Shown here: piece by piece, positions 38,134-55,145 of the stretch
Layout of the letters: every line of letters starts with the position of its first letter
Position numbering within the stretch: position 1 is the first letter of the stretch
NCBI RefSeq assembly: GCF_000015565.1
Contig: NC_008786.1
Coordinates: forward strand, 4,886,501-4,950,500
DNA from: Verminephrobacter eiseniae EF01-2
GTDB lineage: Bacteria; Pseudomonadota; Gammaproteobacteria; Burkholderiales; Burkholderiaceae_C
Reading direction: 5' to 3'
DNA: 64,000 nucleotides
Notes under the pieces: generated by a model
Database searches by the model: none
What the model was told of the DNA's origin: nothing
The model's input: the letters and a program-made list of their open reading frames with translations, nothing else
Position numbers and translations under genes: made by a program

Positions 38134-40299
38134 TCAATACACCGGTTGGTGCCTCTCGATGACCTGCCGCAGTGGCGCATCCACCGCAAACCCGGCCCCA
38201 TGCCGCTGCGCCAGTTCCTGCGCGCGGCGCAGGAAAGGCTCGATGCCGGTGCCGTAGATGAATTGCATGGCCCCGCCGGTCCAGGCCGGAAAACCGATGC
38301 CGAAGATCGAGCCGATGTTGGCGTCGGACACGCTGGTGAGCACGCCTTCGGCCAGGCAGCGCGCGGTCTCGATGGCCTGGCGGTAGAGCAGGCGGTCTTG
38401 AATCTCCGGCACGCTCCAGGCCAGGCCCGGTTTCTCGAACAAACGGCGCAACTCGGGCCAGAGCTGCTTTTTCGCGCCTGCGGGGTAGTCGTAGAAGCCG
38501 CCGCCACCGGCGCGGCCGGGGCGCCGCAGTTCCTTGACCATGCGTTCGACCAACGACTCGCCGGGCGTGGCGCTGTAGCCCGTGCCTGCGGCGGCGTGGT
38601 CGGCGCGGGTCTGCTCGAGGACATGGACGCTGAGCGTGAGCGCGGTTTCGTCGAGCAGGGCCAGCGGGCCTACCGGCAGGCCGGCTTGCAGCGCGGCGTT
38701 TTCGATCACCGGGGCGGGCAGGCCCTCGCCGAGCATGGCCGCGCCTTCCATGACCATCGTGCCGAAGGTGCGGCTGGTGTAGAAGCCGCGCGCGTCGTTG
38801 ACCACGATCGGCACCTTGCCCAGGGCCTGCACATAGTCGAACGCGCGCGCCACGGTGTCGTCGTCGGTGGCCTGGCCGCGGATGATTTCGACCAGTTTCA
38901 TCTTGTCCACCGGGCTGAAGAAGTGGATGCCGATGAACTTCCCGGGCCGGGCGCTGGCCTGGGCCAGGCCGGTGATCGGCAGGGTCGAGGTGTTGCTGGC
39001 GAAAAAACCGCCGGGTGCGAGCTGCGGCTCGGCCGCGCGCGTGACCTGGGCCTTGAGCGCGCGGTTCTCGAACACGGCTTCGATGATCAGTTCGCAGCCG
39101 GCCAGGTCGGCCACATCGGCCGTGGCGGTGATGCGCGCCAGCAGGGCCTGCTGTGCCTGCGGCGTCATGCGGCCCTGGCCGACGCGCGCCTGCGCGAGCC
39201 GGGCGCTGTAGGCTTTGCCGCCGTCGGCCTTTTCCAGGCTCAGGTCTTGCAAGACGGTGGCAATGCCACGGCTGGCCTGGGCCCAGGCGATGCCCGCGCC
39301 CATCATGCCGGCGCCAAGGATGCCGACCTTGGCGGGCTGGAAGCGCGGGCTGCCTGCGGGGCGCGACTTGCCGCTGCGGATCGCGTTCAGGTCGAAGAAG
39401 AAGGTGTTGATCATGTTGCGCGCCACAGGCCCGGTCATCAGCCGGGCCAGATAGCGGCTTTCGATGCGCAACGCCGTGTCGTAGTCCACCAGGGCGCCTT
39501 CGACCATCGCGGCCAGCACGGCCTCGGGCGCGGGGTGGCGGCCGCGCGTGGTCTTTTTCAACTGCGCCGGCGCCACGGCCAGCGCGTTGGCCAGCGCCGG
39601 GCTGGCGGGGCTGCCGCCGGGCATTGCGTAGTTCTTGCCGTCCCACGGTTGCGCCGACTGCGGGTGGGCGGCGATGCAGGCCAGCGCGGCGGGCAAGAGT
39701 TGCTCGGGCGTGGCCACGAGCTCATGCACCAACTGCAGTTGCAGCGCCTCGGCGGGGGACAGGAGCCGGCCTTCGAGCAGATAGGGCTGCGCGCCCATCA
39801 GGCCCAGCAGGCGCGTCATCTTGGTCACGCCGGTGGCGCCAGGCATCAGGCCGAGCGTGACCTCGGGCAGGCCCAGGCGGATGTTGGCGTCGTCCACGGC
39901 GATGCGGTAATGCGCGATCAGCGCCACTTCCCAACCGCCGCCGAGCGCGGCGCCGTTCAGGCAGGCGACGACCGGAATGCCCAGCGTCTCCAGGGTGCGG
40001 AAGTGTTTTTTCATGCGCTCGATCTCGCCAAAGGCGGCGGGCGCATCGGCCGGGGTCAGGCGCATCGTCGCCTTCAGGTCGGCCCCGGCAAAGAAGCTGG
40101 ATTTGGCCGATGCCAGCACCAGGCCCTTGAGCGCGGCGCCCAGGCGATCACGGTCGGCCAGCACCAAGGCCGTGACCTGGCCCAGTTCTTCCTGCCACTG
40201 GCGGCACATGGTGTTGACACTGGAGCCGGCCTGGTCGAAGGTGATTTGCGCGACTTGGCCGCCGGCGGCGGCGATCAGTTCGTAGCGTATGGTTTGCAT
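38134..40299 (-). CDS. fadB: Fatty oxidation multifunctional protein: enoyl-CoA hydratase/3-hydroxyacyl-CoA dehydrogenase
   Basis: The product has 721 residues. The N-terminal crotonase domain holds the oxyanion-hole segment NGAALGGGWE (Glu124) and LPEVTLGLMPG (Glu146). The dehydrogenase begins near residue 325 with LGAGMMGAG (residues 328-336) and has the catalytic His459 in GIHFFSPVDKM. It catalyses the two middle steps of beta-oxidation. GGAGAC is 9 bp before the ATG at 40299; the open frame continues far upstream, antisense-free but within fadA's other frame. It follows fadA by 17 bp, the gene order thiolase first. Confidence 0.95.
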   Translation of the reverse strand: MQTIRYELIAAAGGQVAQITFDQAGSSVNTMCRQWQEELGQVTALVLADRDRLGAALKGLVLASAKSSFFAGADLKATMRLTPADAPAAFGEIERMKKHFRTLETLGIPVVACLNGAALGGGWEVALIAHYRIAVDDANIRLGLPEVTLGLMPGATGVTKMTRLLGLMGAQPYLLEGRLLSPAEALQLQLVHELVATPEQLLPAALACIAAHPQSAQPWDGKNYAMPGGSPASPALANALAVAPAQLKKTTRGRHPAPEAVLAAMVEGALVDYDTALRIESRYLARLMTGPVARNMINTFFFDLNAIRSGKSRPAGSPRFQPAKVGILGAGMMGAGIAWAQASRGIATVLQDLSLEKADGGKAYSARLAQARVGQGRMTPQAQQALLARITATADVADLAGCELIIEAVFENRALKAQVTRAAEPQLAPGGFFASNTSTLPITGLAQASARPGKFIGIHFFSPVDKMKLVEIIRGQATDDDTVARAFDYVQALGKVPIVVNDARGFYTSRTFGTMVMEGAAMLGEGLPAPVIENAALQAGLPVGPLALLDETALTLSVHVLEQTRADHAAAGTGYSATPGESLVERMVKELRRPGRAGGGGFYDYPAGAKKQLWPELRRLFEKPGLAWSVPEIQDRLLYRQAIETARCLAEGVLTSVSDANIGSIFGIGFPAWTGGAMQFIYGTGIEPFLRRAQELAQRHGAGFAVDAPLRQVIERHQPVY

Positions 40300-40316
40300 G
40301 TCTTTTTGTCTCCGGT

Positions 40317-41522
40317 TCACAGGCGTTCGACGATGGTGGCAATGCCCATGCCGCCACCCACGCACAGGGTGACCAGGCCGTAGCGTTGGCTGCGGCGGTG
40401 CAACTCGTCGATCAGGGTGCCCAGCAGCATCGCGCCGGTGGCGCCCAGCGGGTGGCCCATGGCGATCGCGCCGCCGTTCACGTTGAGCTTGTCGTGCGGC
40501 ACGCCCAACTCGCGCATGAAGCGCATGGGCACGGCGGCAAAGGCTTCGTTGACCTCGAACAGGTCGATCTGCGCCAGCGTCATGCCGGCGCGCGCCAGCA
40601 CCTTGCGCGTGGCCGGCATCGGGCCGGTGAGCATGATGCTGGGGTCGGCACCGCTGAGCGCCGTGGCGACGATGCGCGCGCGCGGCGTCAGGCCATGCGC
40701 CTTGGCGGCGGCCTCGTTGCCGATCAGCACGGCGGCCGCGCCATCGACGATGCCCGAGGAGTTGCCCGCGTGGTGCACATGCGCGATGCGCTCGACCTGC
40801 GGGTAGCGTTGCAGCGCCACGGCGTCGAAGCCCATGCCGCCCAGGATCTCGAACGAGGGTTTGAGCGCGGCCAGACCTTCGAGCGTGGTCTGGGGCTTGA
40901 TGAATTCGTCTTCGTCCAGGATGGTCTGGCCCAGGAAGTCGCGCACCGGCACCACCGAATGCGCGAAATACCCGGCCGCGCGCGCGGCGCTGGCGCGGCG
41001 CTGCGACTCGAGCGCAAAGGCATCGACATCGGCGCGGCGCAAGCCGTCGAGCGTGGCGATCAGATCGGCGCCGATGCCCTGGGGCACGAACAGCGTGGCC
41101 AGGTTGGTCTCGGGGTCCTGCGCCCAGGCGCCGCCGTCCGAGCCTAGCGGCACGCGGCTCATGCATTCCACGCCGCCGGCCACCACCAGGTCTTCCCAGC
41201 CCGAGCGCACTTTTTGCGCGGCCAGATTCACGGCTTCCAGGCCCGATGCGCAAAAGCGGTTGATCTGCACGCCGGCGCAGCGAAAATCCCAGCCGGCCTT
41301 GAGCGCAGCCACCTTGGGCAGCACGGACCCTTGTTCGCCCACCGGCGAGACGATGCCCATGACCACATCGTCGACCGCCGCCGTATCGAAGCGCTGGCGC
41401 GCCTGCAGCGCGTGCAACAGACCCGCGAGCAGATCGATGGGTTTGACTTCGTGCAGGCGGCCGTCCTTCTTGCCCTTGCCGCGCGGGGTGCGCAGGGCGT
41501 CGAACACATAGGCTTGCGTCAT
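40317..41522 (-). CDS. fadA: Acetyl-CoA acyltransferase (3-ketoacyl-CoA thiolase)
   Basis: The product has 401 residues. It cleaves 3-ketoacyl-CoA, the last step of beta-oxidation. The nucleophile Cys91 is in [13 protein letters not shown]; the C-terminal signature [16 protein letters not shown] carries the histidine and CVGGGMGIA carries the second cysteine. The ATG at 41522 has AAAGGAGAC upstream. It forms a two-gene unit with fadB. The 308 bp between its start and the divergent tsaB hold no further gene I can support. Confidence 0.95.
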   Translation of the reverse strand: MTQAYVFDALRTPRGKGKKDGRLHEVKPIDLLAGLLHALQARQRFDTAAVDDVVMGIVSPVGEQGSVLPKVAALKAGWDFRCAGVQINRFCASGLEAVNLAAQKVRSGWEDLVVAGGVECMSRVPLGSDGGAWAQDPETNLATLFVPQGIGADLIATLDGLRRADVDAFALESQRRASAARAAGYFAHSVVPVRDFLGQTILDEDEFIKPQTTLEGLAALKPSFEILGGMGFDAVALQRYPQVERIAHVHHAGNSSGIVDGAAAVLIGNEAAAKAHGLTPRARIVATALSGADPSIMLTGPMPATRKVLARAGMTLAQIDLFEVNEAFAAVPMRFMRELGVPHDKLNVNGGAIAMGHPLGATGAMLLGTLIDELHRRSQRYGLVTLCVGGGMGIATIVERL

Positions 41523-41830
41523 CGCTTCGTCTCCTTTTGAGCCGCTATGGTACCCATACACACCGCCGCTGTCCGGCGCCCCCACCGGGACGCTGCGCTT
41601 TTCTGCGGTGCGCGCAGGCGTCGAATCAGCCGATCCGGTGCAGCGCCGGCACCGGCGGTCGTGCATCGAGGCCGGGCACCATGGCGACGGGCACCATGAC
41701 GACGGGCGGCGGGCGGCGGGCGGCAACCGATCGCCGGTATCCTGTCGGGCTGGCGGCGCCCAAGCCGGGGGCCGCCAGCGCCCCTCGTCCTCGCATGCCG
41801 CCGTGCAACCCGTGCAAACACCCAGGCCCC
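41523..41830. other. Divergent spacer between fadA and tsaB
   Basis: No gene is recognised. It contains ggcgggcggcgggcggc short repeats at 41704-41720. Promoters of both divergent genes must lie here or in this strand's overlap, but I cannot place them. Confidence 0.45.
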
Positions 41831-42541
41831 ATGAATCTGCTCGCCTTCGACACCAGCACCGACACCCTTTCCATCGCCGTGCAGCATGGCGCAGATGTCT
41901 GGCAGCACACCGGCCCCGGCGGTGCGCGGGCCTCGGTCTTGCTGATTCCGCAGGTGCTCCGCCTGATGGCGCAAGCGGGACTGTCGTTCGACAGGCTCGA
42001 CGCGCTGGTCTTTGGCCGTGGCCCCGGTTCGTTCACCGGCCTGCGCACCGCCTGCGCCGTGGCCCAAGGGCTGGCGTATGGCGCACGCGGGGGCCTGGGC
42101 CTGCCCGTGCTGCCCGTGGACACCCTGCTTGCCGTGGCCGAAGAAGCGCGCCAACGATACGGCTGCACCCGGGTGGTGGCGGTGCTCGATGCGCGCATGG
42201 ACGAGGTCTACCATGCGCGCTGCGAGTGGCTGCCCGGCGACGGCCGCTGGCGCGCCGAACCCGACTTCGGCCTGGGCGCGCCCGAATCCGTGCAGCCGCC
42301 CGCCGGCTGGACCGTGGCCGGCAATGCGCGCGAGCGCTATGGCCAACGGCTGGCGCCCGCCGCCTGCCATGTGCTGGCGTTGCCCACGGCCCCGGCCCTG
42401 CTGCGCCTGGCGCCCGGCGCGATCGCGGCCGGTGGCGGCGTGCCCGCCAGCGCCGCCCTGCCGCGCTATATCCGCGATAAAGTGGCGCACACCACGGCCG
42501 AACGGGCCGCCCTGCGTGCCGCCCACCAGGACGGCATATGA
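41831..42541 (+). CDS. tsaB: tRNA threonylcarbamoyladenosine synthesis protein TsaB
   Basis: The product has 236 residues. TsaB dimerises with TsaD to make the t6A modification of ANN-decoding tRNAs. The ASKHA-fold N-terminus [17 protein letters not shown] and the motif [22 protein letters not shown] are diagnostic. It overlaps or nearly abuts rimI (10 bp gap), the usual order. Confidence 0.93.
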   Translation: MNLLAFDTSTDTLSIAVQHGADVWQHTGPGGARASVLLIPQVLRLMAQAGLSFDRLDALVFGRGPGSFTGLRTACAVAQGLAYGARGGLGLPVLPVDTLLAVAEEARQRYGCTRVVAVLDARMDEVYHARCEWLPGDGRWRAEPDFGLGAPESVQPPAGWTVAGNARERYGQRLAPAACHVLALPTAPALLRLAPGAIAAGGGVPASAALPRYIRDKVAHTTAERAALRAAHQDGI

Positions 42542-42550
42542 CGATGGCGC

Positions 42551-43069
42551 ATGGACGAAAGCATGAGCGCTCTGCCGACACCCCCTGCCAACGCCCGGCC
42601 AGCGCGCCGGCAAGCGCGTTTGGAAGTGCGCTTCGAAGCGCTCACGCTGGCCCGGCTCGATGCCGTGCTGGCCGTGGAACAGAGCGCCTACCCGAACCCC
42701 TGGACGCGCGGCAACTTCACCGACGCCATCGCCTCGGGCTACCAGGCCCAGGTGCTGATGGCAGGCGAGCATCTGCTGGGCTACTTCGTGGCCATGATGG
42801 GGGTCGACGAGGTGCATCTGCTGAACATCACCGTCGCCCCCGCATTCCAGCGCCAGGGCTGGGCCCGGGTGCTGCTCGACGCGCTGACCCTGTGGGCGCG
42901 CAGACGCGGCGCGCAGTGGCTCTGGCTGGAGGTGCGCGTGAGCAACCTGCGCGCCCAGCATGTCTACCAGGCACAAGGGTTTCGCTGCGTCGGCGAGCGC
43001 AAGCGCTACTACCCGGCAGCCCAGGGCGGCTGGCGCGAGGATGCGATGATCATGAGTCTGGCCCTGTGA
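42551..43069 (+). CDS. rimI: Ribosomal protein bS18/N-terminal alanine acetyltransferase
   Basis: The product is 172 residues from 42551, or 168 from the ATG at 42563, which has GGACGA upstream. The GNAT fold shows the acetyl-CoA loop in VAPAFQRQGWARVLL and the C-terminal LRAQHVYQAQGFRCVGERKRYY pattern typical of RimI. It acetylates the N-terminus of ribosomal protein S18. It is paired with tsaB. Confidence 0.92.
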   Translation: MDESMSALPTPPANARPARRQARLEVRFEALTLARLDAVLAVEQSAYPNPWTRGNFTDAIASGYQAQVLMAGEHLLGYFVAMMGVDEVHLLNITVAPAFQRQGWARVLLDALTLWARRRGAQWLWLEVRVSNLRAQHVYQAQGFRCVGERKRYYPAAQGGWREDAMIMSLAL

Positions 43070-43204
43070 TCTGCCTGTGATCCGCCTGTGTTCCGCCTTC
43101 GATCCGCCCTGGCTCCTTCTTCGACCCTCCCTCGTCCCGACCCCCATCCGCCCGAGCGCCACCCTCCTTCGCACCACCGTTCGCACCACCATTTGCCCGT
43201 CCGT

Positions 43205-44143
43205 ATGAGCCTTCACCTCGATGCGCGACAGCGCGCCATGCTGCAAGAAATGGGGATCACCGTCTGGGACCCGCCGCAAGTAGCTGCGGCTGCGCCCGCG
43301 ACCGTCGCCGCAACCGCTGCTGCATCCGCGCCGGCGCCGGCGCAGCCCCCCGCAGCCGCCACGCCGGTGGCGGAACGCCCCCGCGCCGGGCGCAGGACTT
43401 CCCCGGCGCCGGCACGGCACGGCGACGCAGCGGCCCCGCCTGCGGCAGGTGCCACCCCCGTGGCACTGACCTTCGGGGCACTGAAACTGCACGCCGCGCA
43501 AGCGCTCTACCCCGCTGCGGACCCGGCACAAACGCCTGCCGGCCTGGGCAGCGGCTGGCTGATCGTGGCCGAAAGCCTGACGCCCGCCGAACCCCTGGGC
43601 GGTGCTGCCGGACGGCTGCTGGACAACATGCTGCGCGCCATGCAATTGCACCGGCACCCGCGCGTGTTCCTGGCGGCGCTGGAGCGCCCGGGGCCTGGCC
43701 AGCCAGTGTCGCGTCACCGATCAGATGTCGTAGGCTGCGCGCAGCCATCGGAGCGCAGCGCAAGGCACATCGCGCAGCCCATACCGAGCGTATTGGCAAG
43801 CGATGCAACGCCGCGATGCGCTTCGATGGCCAGCGCAGACCGACAGATGATCGGTGACGCGACACTGGCTAGCGCCGACATCCCGGCCGCCCTGGCCGAC
43901 ACCGTGGCAGCGCTGCAGCCGGCGCTGGTGCTGGTACTGGGCCATGTGGCGGCGCGCGCGGCGCTGGGCTGCACCGAGCCGCTGGGGCGCTTGCGCGCCG
44001 GGCCGCACCAGTTGGCGGCTTGCCCGGCAGTGGTGAGCTACGACCCGGCCTTCCTGCTGCGCTCGCCGGACACCAAGGCCGCCGCCTGGGCCGACCTGTG
44101 CCGCGCCCTGGCCATGGTGCGCAACGCTGGCGCAGCGCGCTGA
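43205..44143 (+). CDS. Uracil-DNA glycosylase-like protein with in-frame palindromic insertion
   Basis: The product has 312 residues. It begins MSLHLDARQRAMLQEMGI, as do the UDG-superfamily proteins encoded after rimI in Burkholderiales, then has a ~60-residue Ala/Pro-rich linker. The domain retains GWLIVAESLTPAEPLGGAAGRLLDNMLRAM, VLVLGHVAARAALG and VSYDPAFLLRSP, but lacks the four iron-sulfur cysteines and the usual catalytic GEGPG motif, so catalytic activity is doubtful. Residues 168-221 come from palindromic element G, entering after Pro167 and leaving at Leu221, starting VSRHRSD and ending GDATL. The insert falls between the central helix and the segment DIPAALADTVAALQPALV. Function unknown; could be a decaying gene. 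Confidence 0.75.
   Translation: MSLHLDARQRAMLQEMGITVWDPPQVAAAAPATVAATAAASAPAPAQPPAAATPVAERPRAGRRTSPAPARHGDAAAPPAAGATPVALTFGALKLHAAQALYPAADPAQTPAGLGSGWLIVAESLTPAEPLGGAAGRLLDNMLRAMQLHRHPRVFLAALERPGPGQPVSRHRSDVVGCAQPSERSARHIAQPIPSVLASDATPRCASMASADRQMIGDATLASADIPAALADTVAALQPALVLVLGHVAARAALGCTEPLGRLRAGPHQLAACPAVVSYDPAFLLRSPDTKAAAWADLCRALAMVRNAGAAR
43704..43867. repeat. Palindromic element copy G (164 bp), inside the UDG-like gene
   Basis: This copy is in the A/B orientation, opposite to copy E, with the 164-bp centre. It is flanked by CA and TG. The net gain in the gene is 54 codons, the same as for copy E. Confidence 0.92.
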
Positions 44144-44333
44144 CGCTTCAGGCGCCGTCTCTGCCACGCCGTCTCTGCCACGCCGTTTCTGCATCCGCAC
44201 CTGATCGAAGGCTGCGGCGCCCCCATGGCTTTGCCCGGGCTGGCACGGCACATCCGCATCCTGCGCGGGTGCTCCGGCAAGCCGGCGGACGGCTGCGCTG
44301 CGGGCTTTGCCGGCGCGAACGCGCCGTGGCGCT

Positions 44334-47494
<3,161 letters not shown>

Positions 47495-47513
47495 CGCAGG
47501 GGCTCCGTCGGGT

Positions 47514-51041
<3,528 letters not shown>

Positions 51042-51411
51042 GGGTCAGCGGACAGAGGTGGCGCCGGACAGGCGCAGCGCCCCGGCGGGGGCGCCGGTGG
51101 GGGTTGGACGGCAAAGCTCGGATGATACCGCGCCGGCCCCCTGCGCCCGGCGCAGCCGGGTGCGCCGCCAGCGCTTCGGAAAATGGCTGACACCACGCAC
51201 GGGCGCATGTTCCTGCTTTACTTGATGCTATCAATTTGGATAGCAACGCCCGGGCTGCGGCGGCCCTTGGCAGACCCGCCGGCGTGCCAGCGCGCCCCGG
51301 GCCGTGTGCCAAGAGGCCAGCCGGTGCCCGGGCGCCTTGCAGCCGATCGGCCCCGGTGCCGGCAGGCGCGCCACCCAGCCATCGGCCCAGGTCCGGCGTC
51401 GCTGCACGGCG
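51042..51411. other. Gap between smc and the amino acid oxidase operon
   Basis: No gene is supported. A perfect 7-bp dyad TGCTATC/GATAGCA with a 6-base loop occurs at 51226-51245 in the only AT-rich patch; it may be an operator or part of the smc promoter. Confidence 0.4.
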
Positions 51412-52734
51412 TCACCATCGCTGGCCCACGGCATGTGCCGCCGCAGCGCCGCTCTGGTAGAAGGTTTCGCGCAAGCGCTTGAACCGGATCGGCCCGAGCG
51501 CCGTCACCGGCAGCGACATGTCTTGCGGCTGTATTTTCCCGCGCAGCATCCAGGCCAGTTCACGCCCCAGGATGGTTCCCGGCGCAATGCCCCGGCCGTT
51601 GTAGCCGCTCAAGGACCAGACATTGCCGGCCAGCCGGTGCAGGTGCGGCAGGTGGTGCGCCGTGGTGTCGATCCAGCCGTACCACTGGTGTTCGATGGCA
51701 ATGCCGCCGAGCGCCGGAAACTGCCGGGCGATGGCGCGCCGGGCCCATTGCAGATGGGCGTTCCGGGCGCCCGGCGTGAGCGCGCCGACGCTGCCGCAGA
51801 CCAGGCGGCCGCCGGCGTCGAGCCGCCAGGAGGACAAGATGGTGGCGGTGTCCCAGACGCCATGGCCACCGGGCAGTATCTTTTGCCGGCTGGCCGGAGG
51901 CAGCGGCTCGGTGGCGACGTTGAAATAGGGCAGGCGCGCCAGTTCCTGCTGCAACTGCGGCCAGGCATCGGGGGCCAGGCTCTGCGCGGTATTGGTGGCC
52001 ACGACCACTTGGCGCGCCGTCACGCTGTGGCCGCGCGCGGTGGACAGGCGCCAGAGCGCGCCATCGGCCCTGGCCCCGGTCACGGCGGTCTGCGTGTAGA
52101 CGGCGGCGCCGCTGGCGATGGCCGCGCGGGCCAGGCCGCGCACATAGCCCAGCGGCTCGATGGTGCCGGTCCGGGGGTCGAGCAGCGCGCCGCTGTACAC
52201 ATCGCTGCCTACCAGGCGGGCCGTTTCGGCGGCATCGATCAGGCGCACGGCCACGCCATGGGCGGTCCATTGGCGGGCGCGTTCCCGGATGTTGGCCAGG
52301 CCGCCGGCGCCGAGCGCGCAGTGCAGGTTCCCATGGCGCACGGCGGCGCAGTCGATGCGGTGGCGCCCGATGATGTCGAACACCAGATCGGGGCCGGCGC
52401 CCAGGGTCTGCAACAGGCGCCGACCGTAGGTCTGGCCGAGCCGGCGCGGCAGTTCGTCGGGCGGAATCCAGGCGCCGGCGTTGACCAGCCCGACGTTGCG
52501 GCCGGAGGCGCCGAAGCCGATGTCCGCCGCTTCGAGGACGGCAACGCCAGCGGCCCCTTCTTCGCGCAGATGCAGTGCCGTCGACAAGCCGGTGAACCCC
52601 GCCCCGACCACGGCGACATCGACCGCGATGTCGCGCTGCAGCGGCTGTGTTTCAGGCGCTGGCGCCGCGCTGTGGCCCCACAGGCCATGCGACATGGCGG
52701 CTATCTGCGCGGGCATCGGTGCGGCGGTGGGCAT
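51412..52734 (-). CDS. FAD-dependent amine/amino acid oxidoreductase (PuuB-like)
   Basis: The product has 440 residues. A DAO-type FAD domain begins VDVAVVGAGFTGLSTALHL (GxGxxG near residue 41), continues with the ribose-binding acid in VLEAADIGFGASGRNVG and ends with VWSLSGYNGRGIAPGTILG. This is the pattern of gamma-glutamylputrescine oxidase and related enzymes that oxidise amines or D-amino acids. The ATG at 52734 has AAAAAGGATC upstream. It is the last gene of the nine-gene operon with the ABC transporter, so its substrate is probably the imported compound. Exact substrate unknown. Confidence 0.85.
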   Translation of the reverse strand: MPTAAPMPAQIAAMSHGLWGHSAAPAPETQPLQRDIAVDVAVVGAGFTGLSTALHLREEGAAGVAVLEAADIGFGASGRNVGLVNAGAWIPPDELPRRLGQTYGRRLLQTLGAGPDLVFDIIGRHRIDCAAVRHGNLHCALGAGGLANIRERARQWTAHGVAVRLIDAAETARLVGSDVYSGALLDPRTGTIEPLGYVRGLARAAIASGAAVYTQTAVTGARADGALWRLSTARGHSVTARQVVVATNTAQSLAPDAWPQLQQELARLPYFNVATEPLPPASRQKILPGGHGVWDTATILSSWRLDAGGRLVCGSVGALTPGARNAHLQWARRAIARQFPALGGIAIEHQWYGWIDTTAHHLPHLHRLAGNVWSLSGYNGRGIAPGTILGRELAWMLRGKIQPQDMSLPVTALGPIRFKRLRETFYQSGAAAAHAVGQRW

Positions 52735-52759
52735 GGGTTCGATCCTTTTTGCTGGCGGC

Positions 52760-53484
52760 TCATGCGGCACGCCCGCCGAGGTACAAGTCGCGCACCTTGG
52801 GGTCGTGCAGCAGTTCATCTGCGCGGCCGCTGAGCGCCACGGCGCCCAGCGCCAGGATGTAGGCCCGGTCCGAGATGCGCAGGGCCTCGACCGCATTTTG
52901 TTCGACCATCAGGATGCTGACCTGCTCCTCATCGCGGATCTCGACGATGGCATCGAACACCTGGCGCAGGACCATCGGCGCCAGCCCTGCGGAGGGTTCG
53001 TCGAGCAGCAGCACTTTCGGGCTTGGCATCAGGGCGCGCGCCAGCGCCAGAATCTGCCGCTCGCCCCCGGACAAGGAGGCCGCCGGCGCCCGGAGCTTGC
53101 GCGCCAGCACCGGGTAGAGCGAGCACAGCCGCTCGATGCGCCCGAGCCGCGCTGCCGGGGCCAGGTAATGGCCGCCGATCTGCAGGTTCTCGCGCACGCT
53201 CAGCGCGCTGAAGATGTTCTCCGTCTGCGGCACGAAGCCCAGGCTGCACGAGCGCATCTTCTCGTGCGCCGGCAGTGCCGAGACATCCCTGCGTTCCAGC
53301 AGCACCTGGCCGCTGCGCGGCTGGACAAAGCCGGCGATGGCTTTGAGCAGGGTCGATTTGCCGCAGCCATTGGGGCCGAGCAAGCTGACGATTTCCGCCC
53401 GCTGCACTTGCAGCGAAATGCCGTCGAGGATGTCCACCTCCCGGGTGTAGCCGGCTCTGAGCCGATCGACGGTGATGGCCCGGT

Positions 53485-53488
<4 letters not shown>
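52760..53488 (-). CDS. livF: Branched-chain-type amino acid ABC transporter ATP-binding protein LivF
   Basis: The product has 242 residues. Walker A (LLGPNGCGKSTLL), signature SLSGGERQILALARAL and Walker B (VLLLDEPSAGLAP) are intact. The start at 53488 overlaps the livG stop by 4 bp. LivF-type ATPases pair with LivG. Substrate inferred from operon context. Confidence 0.92.
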
Positions 53489-54257
<769 letters not shown>

Positions 54258-54261
<4 letters not shown>

Positions 54262-55145
54262 GCGCTGGCCCTGAGCTTTTCCGGCAGCAAGCCCTCGCGG
54301 CGCAGCAGCAGGCAAGCCAACAGGATCAGGCCGATCATTCCCAGGCGCAGCGCGCCGGCGCGATCGGAATCGAAGCCCAGCATGTCTTTCGCAAACGGCA
54401 CGAAGGCATGGACCGCCTGCAGCAGCACCACGCCCAGCAACACCCCCGCCGTTCGGCCGATGCCGCCTACCATCAGCATCGTCCACAGCACGAAGGTTTC
54501 GGCGGCCAGCAGGAACTCGGGGCCGGCGAAGTTCATTTGCAGCGCATACAGGCTGCCGGCCAGCGCCGTCACGGCGGCGCCGCTCATGACGGTGCGCGTC
54601 TTGAGCGACTGCAGGTCGTAGCCCATGCACGCGGCCAGTTGCGGCTGCTCGCGCATCAGGCGGATGGCCCGGCCGAAACGCCCATCGCCCAGCCGCGCCG
54701 ACAGCCACGCCAGCAGCGCCACGAGGCCCAGCACCAGCGCCATGAACAGCAGTTCGTTCCACGGGCGCGGCTGGTTCTCGAACAGCCCCGGGATGGCGCT
54801 GATGCCATTGGCGCCGCCGGTCAGCCAGTCCTCGTTGAGGGCCACGGTGCGCAGGATTTCGGCCACCGCCAGCGTGGCAATGCCCCAGTAGTCCGCCGCC
54901 AGCCTGCGCCCGAGCCTGCCGATGCACCACCCCAGGGCCGTCGCCAGGGCCATGCCCAGCGCCATGCCGGCCGGCACCGGCCAGCCGCGCGCGTGGGCAA
55001 TGCCGGTGGCATATGCGCCGATGCCGGCAAAGGCGATATGGCCGAAATTGAGCAGTCCGCCGTAGCCCGCCTGTATGTTCAGGCCCAGCGCCATGATGGC
55101 GTAGATGCCGCCGATGGTCAGCAGGTAGGTCAGGAAATCAAACAC
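54258..55145 (-). CDS. livM: Branched-chain-type amino acid ABC permease LivM
   Basis: The product has 295 residues with about nine membrane helices. LivM signatures are ALGLNIQAGYGGLLNFGHIAFAGIGAYATG and VMSGAAVTALAGSLYALQMNFAGPEF. The GTG at 55145 is preferred because GGAGG lies eight bases upstream; it overlaps the end of livH. An ATG at 55172 is possible but lies inside livH with no ribosome binding site. Confidence 0.92.
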
